DNA of 64,000 nt from Glycomyces artemisiae (GCF_003002955.1 NZ_PVTJ01000002.1:496001-560000); one strand, 5' to 3'; counted from the first letter of the stretch, positions 1 through 10,220 are shown. The notes: generated by a model not told the origin, from the sequence alone. Numbers and translations are program-made.

Positions 1-1965
1 ATGCATGATCGCGGCGCCGGTGAAGTCGACGCCCCACACGGTCGACCCTGATCCGGCGAGCGATTCGACCGCGGCCTCAAGGGCTTCGCCGCCGACCGGG
101 TCGGAGCCGAGGACGGCGAGGTGGCGGCCGGGTCTGCGGTCGAGGTCCACTCCCGCGGCGGCGAGGTGCAGGGACACTTCGCGGCCGAGGAGCGCACGTC
201 CCGGTTTTCGTTCCCCGGGAAGGGCGTCGGCGAGGTGGACGGGCCGGTAGCCGTAGAAGACCCGCGGCGCGCCGACCCCGGCGTGGGCCCGGCCGAGCTG
301 CTCGCGCAGGCGGTGCATGGCCTCGGGGTCGGTGTCGGGGAAGCGCGCCACCCGGTCGGCCCCGGCGGTGCCGCCCTCCCGGTTGACGACGACCTGCCCG
401 AGCGAGATCCGCGCGGCCGCATCGTTGTTCGGCTCCAGGACGGTGCGCGCGCCGGGCAGGGCGATGCGCATCGGGAACTGCCCGAAGATCGAGTCCTTCT
501 TCGCCCACAGGGCCTCGATGCCGGAGATCGTCTGCGAGGCGAGCACCAGGTGGACGCCGTACGAGCGGCCCTTGCGGGCCAGGTTCTCCAGCAGCGCGAC
601 CGCTTCGGAGGCGACCCGGTCGTTCCCGGCGAGGAGCACCTGGAACTCGTCGGCGACGCACACGATCCGCGGGTACGCCTCGTGCTGGCGCAGGCCCGCG
701 AAGGACGCGACCCCGTAGCGCTTCATGACGTTCGAGCGGCGCGTCATCTCCTCGTTGAGCGTCTTGAGGACCGCGAGCCCGTACTCGCGGTCGGACTCGA
801 CGCCGACGGCGCGCGCGTGCGGGATGAAGGACGGGTCGCGCTCGGTGGGGATGAACTCCGTGAACGACACGCCCTCTTTGAAGTCGAGGAGGAACAGCGC
901 CAGATCCGAAGGCGCGTACCGGGACGCGAGGCCGTAGAGGACGTCGAGGAGGAGCACGGTCTTGCCGCCGCCGGTGCGCCCGCCGACGAGCCAGTGCGGG
1001 GTCGCGTCGTCGAACCGCAGCCGCACCTCCCCGGCCGCGTCGCGTCCGATGAGGACTTCCAGGCCCTTCGCGGGGTCCCCGGCCTCGGGGGCCGCGGGCA
1101 GCAGGTCGGCGAACGAGAGCGTCGCGGCGGCCTTGTGCCGCTCCGCGAGCCGCGCCGCCTCGCCGGCCACGAAGGACGGATCGGGGGCGTCGGGCCAGGC
1201 GACGGGCGCCGCGAGCCGCTCGCCGCGCCCGAACGGCGCCGCGGGCGGGTTCGTGACCTCCACGTGGTCGCCGACCGCGTGCATGACGGCGGCCTGCGGG
1301 AGGGACGGCAGGCCGCAGCCGAGGACGGTGACGCCGTGCGCGAGGCCGGAGCGCGCGAGCGCGTCGATCCGCTCCACGAGCGTCTTCGGCGCGTCCCCGA
1401 GCGAGGCCACGACCAGGAGCATCCGGTCGGCGCGGCGGCCCGCGATGTGCTCGGCCACTTGGGTTTCGGCGAGGGCGACCGCGTCGGCGGCGGCCCGGGA
1501 GTCGGTGGCGACGGCCTCGATGACCCCGGCGTCGGCGAGGGGCCGCAGCGGCGCGAAGGAGGCGCCGAGGGTCGCGGTGTCGATCCCGACGACGCGCAGC
1601 CCGCCCGCGTCGCGGGTCGCGACGGCGTGGAGGACCGCGGTGCGCACCAGGGCCGCGACGCCCTCGACGCGCGCGTCCACGGACGTGGCGAGGTGTCCGC
1701 GGGACCCGAACGGCACCACCAGCGGCAGCGTGCGGCCCTCGTGCAGGACGATGCGGCCCGCGTGCAGCAGTTCGGGATCGGTGCGCAGCTGCTGCGCCGA
1801 AGCCGCGGCCGCGTCGGATATCTGACGTTCGGCGGCGAGGAGCGCCGGGTCCACAGGGGTCTGGAATGCGGCGTCGCCGAGGCGCTGCGCCGCGAGCGAG
1901 GCGCGGGCGGCCGCCGCGTCGCAGGCCGCCGCCGCGTTCACCAGCGCAGTCTGGAAACCGGGCAC
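1..1965 (-). CDS. FtsK/SpoIIIE-domain ATPase (3' end outside window)
   Basis: Reading leftward from a GTG at 1965 (GGGGAGG ribosome site just upstream) an open frame of 655 codons runs off the window edge, so the C-terminus is missing. A P-loop reading GGRTGGGKT has its lysine at residue 335, and a Walker B strand RIVCVADEF carries D439/E440; both fit the FtsK/SpoIIIE fold, which translocates DNA or, in secretion relatives, moves protein. Residues 1-300 are mainly helical and unlike the membrane N-terminus of cell-division FtsK: I see no transmembrane segments, so this is a soluble family member rather than the septal translocase. It is divergent from the OB-fold/flotillin/ATPase genes, which suggests a shared role. 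The family call is strong; the job is unknown. Confidence 0.85.
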   Translation of the reverse strand, partial: MPGFQTALVNAAAACDAAAARASLAAQRLGDAAFQTPVDPALLAAERQISDAAAASAQQLRTDPELLHAGRIVLHEGRTLPLVVPFGSRGHLATSVDARVEGVAALVRTAVLHAVATRDAGGLRVVGIDTATLGASFAPLRPLADAGVIEAVATDSRAAADAVALAETQVAEHIAGRRADRMLLVVASLGDAPKTLVERIDALARSGLAHGVTVLGCGLPSLPQAAVMHAVGDHVEVTNPPAAPFGRGERLAAPVAWPDAPDPSFVAGEAARLAERHKAAATLSFADLLPAAPEAGDPAKGLEVLIGRDAAGEVRLRFDDATPHWLVGGRTGGGKTVLLLDVLYGLASRYAPSDLALFLLDFKEGVSFTEFIPTERDPSFIPHARAVGVESDREYGLAVLKTLNEEMTRRSNVMKRYGVASFAGLRQHEAYPRIVCVADEFQVLLAGNDRVASEAVALLENLARKGRSYGVHLVLASQTISGIEALWAKKDSIFGQFPMRIALPGARTVLEPNNDAAARISLGQVVVNREGGTAGADRVARFPDTDPEAMHRLREQLGRAHAGVGAPRVFYGYRPVHLADALPGERKPGRALLGREVSLHLAAAGVDLDRRPGRHLAVLGSDPVGGEALEAAVESLAGSGSTVWGVDFTGAAIMH

Positions 1966-2310
1966 CTGGCCTCCCCTTCAAGCGGGTTCGGGGCCGCGCC
2001 GGGCGCCGCCCGGCGAAGCTGTACAACCGGTCACACCTTATCGCGGGACGGCTCCTCGGGGCTCCCTGCGGGCGACGCGCCCGAGCGGGAACGTCCGCTT
2101 TGCGCAACCTTCCCCCGAAGGGGCGCGTGCATTACCCTAGAAGCACAGCCCTAGAGCAAGCCCGAACTCGCTGACCCGAGTGCCCTGACCCGCCATACCG
2201 TGCGCACGGAACGCCCGCGTGCGCGGCCCGTAGAACCGAGGTGCGACCCACGCGCCGCCGCGGCGGCGCCCAGCGCCGTCCCCCGGATTCGCCGAGAAGG
2301 ACCATGCCCC
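1966..2310. other. divergent intergenic region
   Basis: About 345 bases separate the FtsK-like gene and the OB-fold gene. The stretch must hold both promoters, but I could not pick a convincing -35/-10 pair. No gene-like frame with actinobacterial codon use is seen here. Confidence 0.5.
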
Positions 2311-2967
2311 ATGAGTGAGTTCCTGGATATCGCCCTATCCTTCCCTCCGGTCGTCTTCTCGTTCGGCCTCATCCTCGTGGTCCTGTACTGGCTGTCGGTC
2401 GTCATCGGCGCGCTCGACGTGGACGTCGTCGACGTCGGCGCCGACCCCGAGATCGAGGCCGGCGGCTTCTGGGGCGCGTTCGGCTTCGGCGCCGTCCCGT
2501 TCACCGTCGTGCTGTCCCTGTGGATCACGCTCGGGTGGATCGTCACCGTCCTCGGCACGACCTGGGTGCGCAGCGCCGACGTGTTCATCCCGCCCGCGGC
2601 CTCCGGCACCGCCGTGCTCGTCGCCGGACTCGGCGTCGGCATGCTCGGCGCGAAGCTCCTGACGCGCCCGCTCGCGCGCCTGTTCGACGACGCGCCCGCC
2701 ACGCACCACGCCGACCTCGTCGGGAAGGTGTGCGTCGTGCGCACCGGCACCGTCACGCTCGACTCGGGCCAGGCGGAGGTCATCGACGAGGAGGGCGCGG
2801 TGATCCTCATCAACGTGCGCCGCTCCCCGCACGAGCCCGAGGGCATCGACGACGGCCTGTTCGCGCGCCACTCGAAGGTCGTCGTCTTCGACTACGACGA
2901 GTCCGACCAGGTGTTCCTCGTCGTCCCGGTCGCGCTTCCTCCGGACATCGCCGTCATTGAGGCATAA
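2311..2967 (+). CDS. NfeD/YqiJ-like membrane protein with OB-fold
   Basis: This 218-residue protein has three hydrophobic segments (about residues 8-30, 50-75 and 88-110) and a soluble C-terminal domain (about 125-218) of alternating beta strands typical of NfeD-type OB folds. Proteins of this build (E. coli YqiJ) are encoded beside flotillins and are thought to assist their membrane assembly. The ATG at 2311 is chosen because GAGAAGGA lies about 9 nt before it and the hydrophobic segment starts right after; a longer reading frame upstream is arginine-rich and has no ribosome site. It lies 138 bp before the flotillin gene, same strand. Assignment is by topology and context. Confidence 0.85.
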   Translation: MSEFLDIALSFPPVVFSFGLILVVLYWLSVVIGALDVDVVDVGADPEIEAGGFWGAFGFGAVPFTVVLSLWITLGWIVTVLGTTWVRSADVFIPPAASGTAVLVAGLGVGMLGAKLLTRPLARLFDDAPATHHADLVGKVCVVRTGTVTLDSGQAEVIDEEGAVILINVRRSPHEPEGIDDGLFARHSKVVVFDYDESDQVFLVVPVALPPDIAVIEA

Positions 2968-3105
2968 GGGTACTCAGCCCGATTCGCCCCTCCCCGAATC
3001 GTGCCGCGGCGGCGTTCGCGGACCCCGCAAGGGGCGCGGCTCGGATATCTTACGGTCACGCCCGTAACTCACGACCCCTCGAAGAGTCTCGTTAGGAACC
3101 ACCGA

Positions 3106-5172
3106 ATGGACGCCTCCAACTCGGCTACGCTCATCACGCTCGTGGTGGCCGCGCTCATCTTCCTCGGCCTGCTGCTCATGATCATCCGGCTCTACCGGAA
3201 GGTCGCCCCCGGCCAGGCGCTCGTCGTCACCAAGCTGCGCACCAGGAAGGTGTCGTTCACCTCCGCGCTGGTCCTGCCGATCATCCACCGCGCCGAGTAC
3301 ATGGACATCTCGGTCAAGACGATCGAGATCAACCGCGCCGGCAAGGACGGCCTGATCTGCCAGGACAACATCCGCGCCGACATCTCCATCACGTTCTTCG
3401 TGCGCGTCAACGCGACCGCCGAGGACGTCATCAACGTCGCGGGCGCCATCGGCACCAAGCGCGCCTCCGACCAGGAGACGCTCCAGGAGCTGTTCAACGC
3501 CAAGTTCGCCGAGGCCCTCAAGACCGTCGGCAAGCAGCTCGACTTCACCGACCTGTACACCAACCGCGACGAGTTCCGCGACCGCATCCTCAACGTCATC
3601 GGCACCGACCTCAACGGGTACTCCCTGGAGGACGCGGCGATCGACTACCTGGAGCAGACCCCGCTCGACCACCTCGACCCGCAGAACATCCTCGACGCCC
3701 AGGGCATCCGCAAGATCACCGAGCTGACCGCCCGCGAGTCGGTGACCACCAACGAGCACCGCCGCAACGAGGAGAAGGAGATCAAGCGGCAGGACGTCGA
3801 AGCCCGCGAGGCCGTCCTCGAACTCGAACGCCGCCAGACCGAGGCCGAGATCCGCCAGCAGCGCGAGATCGACACCCTCCGCGCCCGCGAGGCCGCCGAG
3901 GTCCAGAAGGTCCAGGCCGAGGAGCGCCTCAAGTCCGAGACCGCGCGCATCCGCACCGAGGAGGCCACGGGCGTCCAGCACGAGAACCGCCTCCGCGAGA
4001 TCGCCGTCGCCGAGAAGAACCGCGAGCGCGTCCTCGCCGTCGAGACCGAGCGCATCGAGAAGGACCGCATCCTCGAAGTCGTCGCCCGCGAGCGCGAGGA
4101 GGAGCTCGCCCGGATCGCCGCGAACAAGGAGCTCGAAGCGCAGAAGCGCGAGATCGCCGACGTCATCCGCGAGCGCATCGCCGTCGAGAAGACCGTCGCC
4201 GAGCAGGAAGAGGGCATCAAGCGCCTGCGCGCCACCGAGGAAGCCGAGCGCGAGCGCCAGCGCGTCATCATCCTCGCCGAGGCCGAGGCGCAGGAGAACC
4301 TCGTCAAGGACATCAAGGCCGCCGAGGCCGCCGAGGTCGCGTCGAAGCACCTCGCCCGCCAGCGCCTCACCGAGGCCGAGGCCGCGCAGCAGGCCGCCGA
4401 GCTCGAAGCGCGCGCGAAGATCCGCCAGGCCGAAGGGGACCAGGCGCTCGCCGCCGCCCCGGGCCTCGCCGAGGTCCAGGTCCGCGAGGCCGAAGCGGAC
4501 GCGATCGAGAAGGGCGGGCTCGCCGAGGCGAAGGCCGCCGAGGCGAAGGGCAAGGCCGAGGCCGAGGCCCAGGCCGCCATCGGCAAGGCCGAGGCGACCG
4601 CGACCGCCGCGAAGGGCACCGCCGAGGCGAACGCCCTGCGCGAGAAGCTCGTCGCCGAGTCCGCGGGCCTCACCGAGAAGGCCGCCGCGATGGACGCGCT
4701 GTCCACCGCCTCGCGCGAGCACGAGGAGTACCGCCTGCGCCTGGAGATGGAGAAGGAGCTGCGCGGCGCCGAGATCGAGGCCCGCCGGTCCATCGCCGAG
4801 CAGCAGGCGAACGTCATCGCCACGGGCCTGGCGAAGGCCGACATCTCCCTGGTCGGCGGCGACGCCCAGTTCTTCGACAAGGTCGTCGGCGCGATCGGCT
4901 ACGGCAAGGCCGTCGACGGGTTCGTCGCCCACTCCGAGGTCGCCCAGACCGCGGTCGCGGCGTGGGGCAACGGCTCCACGTCGTTCGCCGAGGACCTCAA
5001 GGGCGTCCTGGCCGGGATCGGCACCGAGGACGTCAAGAACCTCACCGTCTCCGCCGCGCTCCTGAAGCTCATCAACGGCGGCGGCGACGAAGGCGCCCTG
5101 AGCGGGCTCCTCTCGAAGGCCCGGGAGCTCGGCGTCGCCGAGCGCCCGGCGCTGGAGATCGCCGCGAAGTAG
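3106..5172 (+). CDS. flotillin (SPFH/band 7, YqiK-like)
   Basis: The 688-residue product has one N-terminal membrane anchor (about residues 5-28), an SPFH/band-7 domain (about 40-230) and a long coiled coil (about 230-560) full of Glu-Ala repeats, the layout of flotillins. Flotillins scaffold membrane microdomains and affect fluidity and protein assembly. The start ATG at 3106 follows TAGGAA and puts the anchor at the very N-terminus; a frame opening at 3001 would add 35 residues with no support. The preceding OB-fold gene and the following giant ATPase gene make a three-gene set in the same direction. A large perfect palindrome follows the stop codon. Confidence 0.93.
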   Translation: MDASNSATLITLVVAALIFLGLLLMIIRLYRKVAPGQALVVTKLRTRKVSFTSALVLPIIHRAEYMDISVKTIEINRAGKDGLICQDNIRADISITFFVRVNATAEDVINVAGAIGTKRASDQETLQELFNAKFAEALKTVGKQLDFTDLYTNRDEFRDRILNVIGTDLNGYSLEDAAIDYLEQTPLDHLDPQNILDAQGIRKITELTARESVTTNEHRRNEEKEIKRQDVEAREAVLELERRQTEAEIRQQREIDTLRAREAAEVQKVQAEERLKSETARIRTEEATGVQHENRLREIAVAEKNRERVLAVETERIEKDRILEVVAREREEELARIAANKELEAQKREIADVIRERIAVEKTVAEQEEGIKRLRATEEAERERQRVIILAEAEAQENLVKDIKAAEAAEVASKHLARQRLTEAEAAQQAAELEARAKIRQAEGDQALAAAPGLAEVQVREAEADAIEKGGLAEAKAAEAKGKAEAEAQAAIGKAEATATAAKGTAEANALREKLVAESAGLTEKAAAMDALSTASREHEEYRLRLEMEKELRGAEIEARRSIAEQQANVIATGLAKADISLVGGDAQFFDKVVGAIGYGKAVDGFVAHSEVAQTAVAAWGNGSTSFAEDLKGVLAGIGTEDVKNLTVSAALLKLINGGGDEGALSGLLSKARELGVAERPALEIAAK

Positions 5173-5180
5173 CACTTCCC

Positions 5181-5216
5181 GCCGGGGTTGAGATCCAATT
5201 GGATCTCAACCCCGGC
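5181..5216. repeat. perfect 36-bp palindrome between flotillin and ATPase genes
   Basis: Each 18-nt half is the exact reverse complement of the other; the left half begins GCCGGGGTTGAG and the centre is CCAATTGG. It begins 9 nt after the flotillin stop and ends 36 nt before the ATPase start. There is no T-run on either side, so it is not a standard intrinsic terminator. It could be a regulator site, an attenuating hairpin or an mRNA processing or stability element. Confidence 0.85.
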
Positions 5217-5252
5217 GTCAGCCCGCGCCCACCAACGCTCCCAGGGGAACCC

Positions 5253-8200
5253 ATGGCCGAAGAGCAGACCGCCGCCGACACCACGCCCGAGTCCTCGCTG
5301 GACGGCGGCACCTACGAGGTCCTCTCCACCCGCCTCGCCGGGTACGCCGCCGAGCTCGCCGACCGGGCCGAGGCGCTGAACGCCGCCCGCACCGGCGCGT
5401 TCGGGTCCACCGAGCTGACCCTCCTGGGCACCACCCGGATCCGCACCGCGAACAACTGCGTGCCCCGCGACATCGCCCGCGTCGGGAACCGCCTCCTCTT
5501 CGGCTACAACGTCCACATGGGACTCAAGTCGCAGACCGGCGTCGCCGACGTCTTCGCGCTCCACGACTTCGTCCGCGAAGACGGGAACTTCGCGTTCACC
5601 GACGTCGCCGAGCCCGGCCACCTCCTCGACGACCCGAAGTTCACCGCCGACTTCACCGAGATCTACCGCTACTACCGCTCGGCCGAGCTGCTCCAGGTCC
5701 GCGAGGTCGACACCCGCCTCCTCGCCGTCTTCAAGATCGGCGAGCAGCTCGCCGACCAGCGCGTCCTGCGCTGGCAGCTGCGGCCCGACGGCGGCGCCGA
5801 CTACATCGACGCGCGCGGCGAGGCCGACGCGGTCTGGCCCGACCCGTACGACTTCGAGTGGACCGAGACCACCCGCGAGCACCACGTCGCGGGCCGCTTC
5901 CCGCACGTGTCCATCGAGGACGAGATCTTCGTGGAGTGCATCAACGGCGACCTCACCGTCAAGATCGAGGACAACACCGACTCCGGCGAGGGCGTCTACT
6001 CCGAGCCCGTGGCCGAGCCGCTCCAGTCCCTCGCGGACGCCGAGATCGCATACGCGCGCATCGGACCCCTCATCCTCCTGCGGATCCTCCCGTACAAGGA
6101 GACCGCCGCGAGGCACCTGATCTACAACACCCGCACCGCCACGGTGGTGCGCGCCGACGCGATCGGCGCCGCGTGCCGCCGCCTGCCCGAGGACCACGGC
6201 CTGATCTTCCCCGGCGGCTACTACCTCAACGAGGGCCGCCTGAAGACCTTCGACCACGACGCGACCGGGCTGCGGTTCAAGAAGGTCATCCGCTCGCCCA
6301 ACGGCGAGGACGTCCTCTACGTCTTCTACAGCCAGACCGAGGGCCGCTCGCTCCTGCTGCCGTACAACGTGATCCGCAAGGAGGTCGCGGCGCCGATGAG
6401 CGTCCACGGCTACGCGGTGTTCGACGACGGCACCCTGGTCGCGTTCCGCGCGGGCGGCGACGAGGCGACCCGCGTCCACCCGATGCAGGTGTGGGCCACC
6501 CCGTTCTGCTCCGAAGCCCATGCGGCCGAGACGGAGTCGGGCGACACCCCGATCCACCGGATCGGCAACGCCGAGGCCGTGCGCGCCGTCTCCGACGCGC
6601 TCTCGGTGGCGCGCATGGTCCGCGAGATGGAGCCCGCGCAGGCGGTGTTCGAGGCGCTCATCGCCGCGGCCGTGCGCTGCCTCGACGACTACCCGTGGCT
6701 CGGCGACGAAGGCCTCCACGGCCTCGACGTGACGCTCAAGCAGGTCAGGGACACCGCCGAATCGGTCCTCGACGAGTACGCCACGGTCGCCGAGCTGACC
6801 GCCGAAGCCGAGAAGGCGCTCGACGCCGCCCGCACCGACACCGTCAAGCTCCTGCGCCGCGCCCGCGGCGAGACCCCCAAGTCCGCGGAGGAATGGGTCG
6901 GGCTCCTCACCGAGCTGCGCGCCGCCTCCGGGCACCTCGTGACCCTCCGCGAGGTCCGCTACATCGACCTCGCCGGGATCGACGCGCTCAGCGCCGACAC
7001 CGCCGAATCCCTCGCCGCCACGGGCCGCCGGGCCGTCGCGTTCCTCGAACGCGACGACGCGTTCACCGCCTACCACGAGCAGATCGCCGGACTGGAGCGC
7101 AAAGCCGAGGCCATCGAGACCGTGTCCGAGGCGAACCCGGTCCTCGACGACCTCGACGCCCGCCAGAAGGGCCTGGAGACCCTCACCGAGGTCGTCGCGA
7201 ACCTCGACATCGGCGACGCCGTCGTGCGCACCGCGATCCTCGGGCGCGTCTCCGAAGTGCTCGCCGCCGTCAACCGCGCCCGCGCCGCGCTCGCCGCGCG
7301 CCGCCGCGAACTCGCCGTGGGCGAAGGGAAAGCGGAGTTCGCGGCGGAGTTCGCGCTCCTCGGCCAGTCCGTGACGGCCGCGATCAGCGCCGCCGACACG
7401 CCCGCCGCATGCGACGAGCAGCTGGGCCGGCTCCTGCTCACCATCGAGAACCTGGAGACGCGCTTCGCGGACTTCGACGAGTTCCTGACGCGCCTGGCGG
7501 ACAAGCGGACCGACGTCTACGAGGCGTTCTCCTCCCGCAAGCAGCACCTCCTCGACGAGGCCGCCCGCCGCGCCGAGCAGCTCGCCGCCTCCGCCGACCG
7601 CATCCTCGAAGCCGTCGCCCGCCGCACCGCTGCACTGTCCTCATTGGACGAAGTGAACACGTACTTCGCGACCGACCCGATGGTCGAGCGCCTGCGCAAG
7701 GTGATCGCGGAGCTGCGCGGCCTCGACGACACCGTGCGCGCCGAGGAGATCGAAGGCCGCATCAGCGCCGCCCGCGCCGAGGCCGGGCGGGCCCTCACGG
7801 ACCGCATCGACCTGTTCGACGGCGACGCCGTCAAGTTCGGCGAGCACCGCATCCCCGTCAACTCCCAGCCGCTCGACCTCACGCTGGTACCCCAGGGCGA
7901 CGCGCTCGCGTTCTCCCTCACCGGTACCGACTACCGGCACGTCGTCGACGACCCCGGCTTCGCGGACACGAAGCCGTACTGGCAGCAGTTCCTGCCCTCC
8001 GAGAACGCCGACGTGTACCGCTCCGAGCACCTCGCCGCGGCGCTCCTCGCCGAGCACGGCGCCGCCGCGCTCCTGAGCGAACCGGACCTGCCGAAGTTCG
8101 TGGCCGCCGCCGCGGCCGAACGCTACGACGAGGGCTACGAGCGCGGCGTCCACGACGCCGACGCCGCCGCGATCCTCGCCGAAGTGCTCCGCCTCCACGG

Positions 8201-10220
8201 CGCCGCGGGACTCCTGCGCTACCCCGCCGCCGAACGCGCCCTCGCCCGCCTGTTCTGGCACGCGCCGAAGGACCAGGCGCCGCAAGCGGTCGGCGACGAC
8301 GGGGCGGTCCGGTTCCGCGACACCGAAGCGCGCCAGAGGGCCTGGGCCGCCCAGGCCCGCTCGCTCGCCCGCGCCCGCGAGGCATTCGGCCGCGCCGACG
8401 TCATGGACGGACTCGTCGGCGAACTCGAAGCCGCCCTCACCGGGTTCCTCACCGCCGCCGGACTCGCCGCCCGCCCGCGGTCCCCGTTCAACCCCGATCC
8501 GCGCCTCGCCGCCGAGTACCTCGCCGAGCAGCTCGCCTCCGGCACCGCGTTCGCCGCCTCCGGCCGCGCCCGCGCGCTCCTCGCCGCGTTCGAGAACCAC
8601 ATCGGCCCGACCGCCTGGGCCGCGCTCGCAACCGACCTCGCCGCACTCGGCGACCTCGGCCTCACCTGGGACCTCGCCTGGAACTGGCTCGACGCCTTCA
8701 CCGCCCAGGCCGACAGCGACCGCTTCGACCCCGCCGACCTCCCCGAAGCCCTCGCGCTGCTCGTCGCCCCAGGCGACGCCGCCGCCCTCGAAGCCGAACT
8801 CACCACCGAAGTCCCGGGCCTCCTCGGCACCCACGCGCGCATCGAGAACCGCGTCCTGCCGATCCGCCTCGACGAGTTCCTCGCCCGCACCGGCCGCTTC
8901 CGCCGCACCGTCCTCCCCGGCTACCGCGCCTACCAGCGCCGCCGCGCCGACCTCATCGAGTCGCACCGCTCCGGCCTGCGCATCGAGGAGTTCAAGCCCA
9001 AGACGATGGCCGGGTTCGTGCGCAACCAGCTCATCGACGACGTGTACCTGCCGCTCATCGGCGCGAACCTCGCCAAGCAGATCGGCGCGGGCTCGGGCGA
9101 GGGCCGGCGCACCGACCAGTCGGGGATGCTCATGCTCATCTCCCCGCCCGGGTACGGCAAGACGACCCTCATGGAATATGTGGCCGACCGGCTCGGGATG
9201 CTCCTGGTCAAGGTGAACGGCCCCGCGCTCGGGCACGAGACGACCTCCGTCGACCCGGCCGACGCGCCGAACGCGACCGCCCGCGCCGAGGTCCAGAAGA
9301 TCAACTTCGCGCTCGAATGCGGCTCGAACGTGCTGCTGTACCTCGACGACATCCAGCACACCAACCCCGAGCTGCTCCAGAAGTTCATCTCCCTGTGCGA
9401 CGCGCAGCGGAAGATGGAGGGCGTCTGGAACGGCCGCACCCGCACGTACGACCTGCGCGGCAAGCGGTTCGCCGTGTGCATGGCGGGCAACCCGTACACC
9501 GAGGCCGGGCAGCGGTTCCGCATCCCCGACATGCTCGCCAACCGCGCCGACGTGTGGAACCTCGGCGACGTCCTCTCCGGACGCGACCAGGTCTTCGCCC
9601 AGTCGTACATCGAGAACGCGCTCACCTCCAACAAGGTCACCGCGCCGCTCGCCGGGCGCGGCCGCGCCGACGTGCAGGTCCTCATCCGCCTCGCCAAGGA
9701 CGACCCGACCGCGGCGCCCGACGCGCTCGCCCACCCGTACTCGGCGGGCGAGCTCGACCAGGTCCTGTCCGTGCTGCGCAAGCTCCTGCGCATCCAGGAG
9801 ACCGTGCTGCGCAACAACCTCGCGTACATCGCCTCGGCCGCGACCGACAACGCGGCGCGCACCGAGCCGCCGTTCCTGCTCCAGGGCTCGTACCGGAACA
9901 TGAACCGGCTCGCCGAGCGGGTCGTCCCGGTCATGAACGACGACGAGCTCGAAGCCGTTATCGACGACCACTACGCGGGCGAGGCGCAGACCCTCGCCTC
10001 CGGCGCGGAGGCGAATCTGCTCAAACTCGCGGAACTGCGGGGGCGCCTCGACCCCGACCGCGAGGCCCGCTGGGAGGCCGTCAAGGACGCCTTCCGCCGC
10101 GAGCAGACGCTTGGCGGCGCGAGCGACGATCCAATGTCGAGGGCCGTCGGCGCCATCACGCTGCTGTCGGACCGCGTCGCCGGAATCGAGTCTGCTCTTC
10201 AACAGCGAAACGGCGCGTAG
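5253..10220 (+). CDS. giant AAA+ ATPase of the 'DNA repair ATPase' type
   Basis: This 1655-residue protein has a beta-rich N-terminal half (about 1-450), a long helical middle rich in Ala/Glu/Arg (about 450-1000), and a C-terminal AAA+ module. The P-loop PPGYGKT has its lysine at residue 1303; the Walker B strand VLLYLDD puts the acidic pair at 1365-1366 as Asp-Asp rather than the usual Asp-Glu. Such proteins are commonly annotated as DNA repair ATPases and are found next to flotillin or PspA genes, so a membrane-linked role is at least as likely as repair. The ATG at 5253 follows AGGGGA. The last codons lie against, and may derive from, the end of the facing TnpB element. Confidence 0.85.
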   Translation: MAEEQTAADTTPESSLDGGTYEVLSTRLAGYAAELADRAEALNAARTGAFGSTELTLLGTTRIRTANNCVPRDIARVGNRLLFGYNVHMGLKSQTGVADVFALHDFVREDGNFAFTDVAEPGHLLDDPKFTADFTEIYRYYRSAELLQVREVDTRLLAVFKIGEQLADQRVLRWQLRPDGGADYIDARGEADAVWPDPYDFEWTETTREHHVAGRFPHVSIEDEIFVECINGDLTVKIEDNTDSGEGVYSEPVAEPLQSLADAEIAYARIGPLILLRILPYKETAARHLIYNTRTATVVRADAIGAACRRLPEDHGLIFPGGYYLNEGRLKTFDHDATGLRFKKVIRSPNGEDVLYVFYSQTEGRSLLLPYNVIRKEVAAPMSVHGYAVFDDGTLVAFRAGGDEATRVHPMQVWATPFCSEAHAAETESGDTPIHRIGNAEAVRAVSDALSVARMVREMEPAQAVFEALIAAAVRCLDDYPWLGDEGLHGLDVTLKQVRDTAESVLDEYATVAELTAEAEKALDAARTDTVKLLRRARGETPKSAEEWVGLLTELRAASGHLVTLREVRYIDLAGIDALSADTAESLAATGRRAVAFLERDDAFTAYHEQIAGLERKAEAIETVSEANPVLDDLDARQKGLETLTEVVANLDIGDAVVRTAILGRVSEVLAAVNRARAALAARRRELAVGEGKAEFAAEFALLGQSVTAAISAADTPAACDEQLGRLLLTIENLETRFADFDEFLTRLADKRTDVYEAFSSRKQHLLDEAARRAEQLAASADRILEAVARRTAALSSLDEVNTYFATDPMVERLRKVIAELRGLDDTVRAEEIEGRISAARAEAGRALTDRIDLFDGDAVKFGEHRIPVNSQPLDLTLVPQGDALAFSLTGTDYRHVVDDPGFADTKPYWQQFLPSENADVYRSEHLAAALLAEHGAAALLSEPDLPKFVAAAAAERYDEGYERGVHDADAAAILAEVLRLHGAAGLLRYPAAERALARLFWHAPKDQAPQAVGDDGAVRFRDTEARQRAWAAQARSLARAREAFGRADVMDGLVGELEAALTGFLTAAGLAARPRSPFNPDPRLAAEYLAEQLASGTAFAASGRARALLAAFENHIGPTAWAALATDLAALGDLGLTWDLAWNWLDAFTAQADSDRFDPADLPEALALLVAPGDAAALEAELTTEVPGLLGTHARIENRVLPIRLDEFLARTGRFRRTVLPGYRAYQRRRADLIESHRSGLRIEEFKPKTMAGFVRNQLIDDVYLPLIGANLAKQIGAGSGEGRRTDQSGMLMLISPPGYGKTTLMEYVADRLGMLLVKVNGPALGHETTSVDPADAPNATARAEVQKINFALECGSNVLLYLDDIQHTNPELLQKFISLCDAQRKMEGVWNGRTRTYDLRGKRFAVCMAGNPYTEAGQRFRIPDMLANRADVWNLGDVLSGRDQVFAQSYIENALTSNKVTAPLAGRGRADVQVLIRLAKDDPTAAPDALAHPYSAGELDQVLSVLRKLLRIQETVLRNNLAYIASAATDNAARTEPPFLLQGSYRNMNRLAERVVPVMNDDELEAVIDDHYAGEAQTLASGAEANLLKLAELRGRLDPDREARWEAVKDAFRREQTLGGASDDPMSRAVGAITLLSDRVAGIESALQQRNGA

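Noticed and set aside
77-2107. A long open frame of 676 codons on the minus strand in another frame than the FtsK-like gene.
   Set aside because: It is mostly Arg/Gly/Pro and has no domain; the real motifs are in the frame that starts at 1965.
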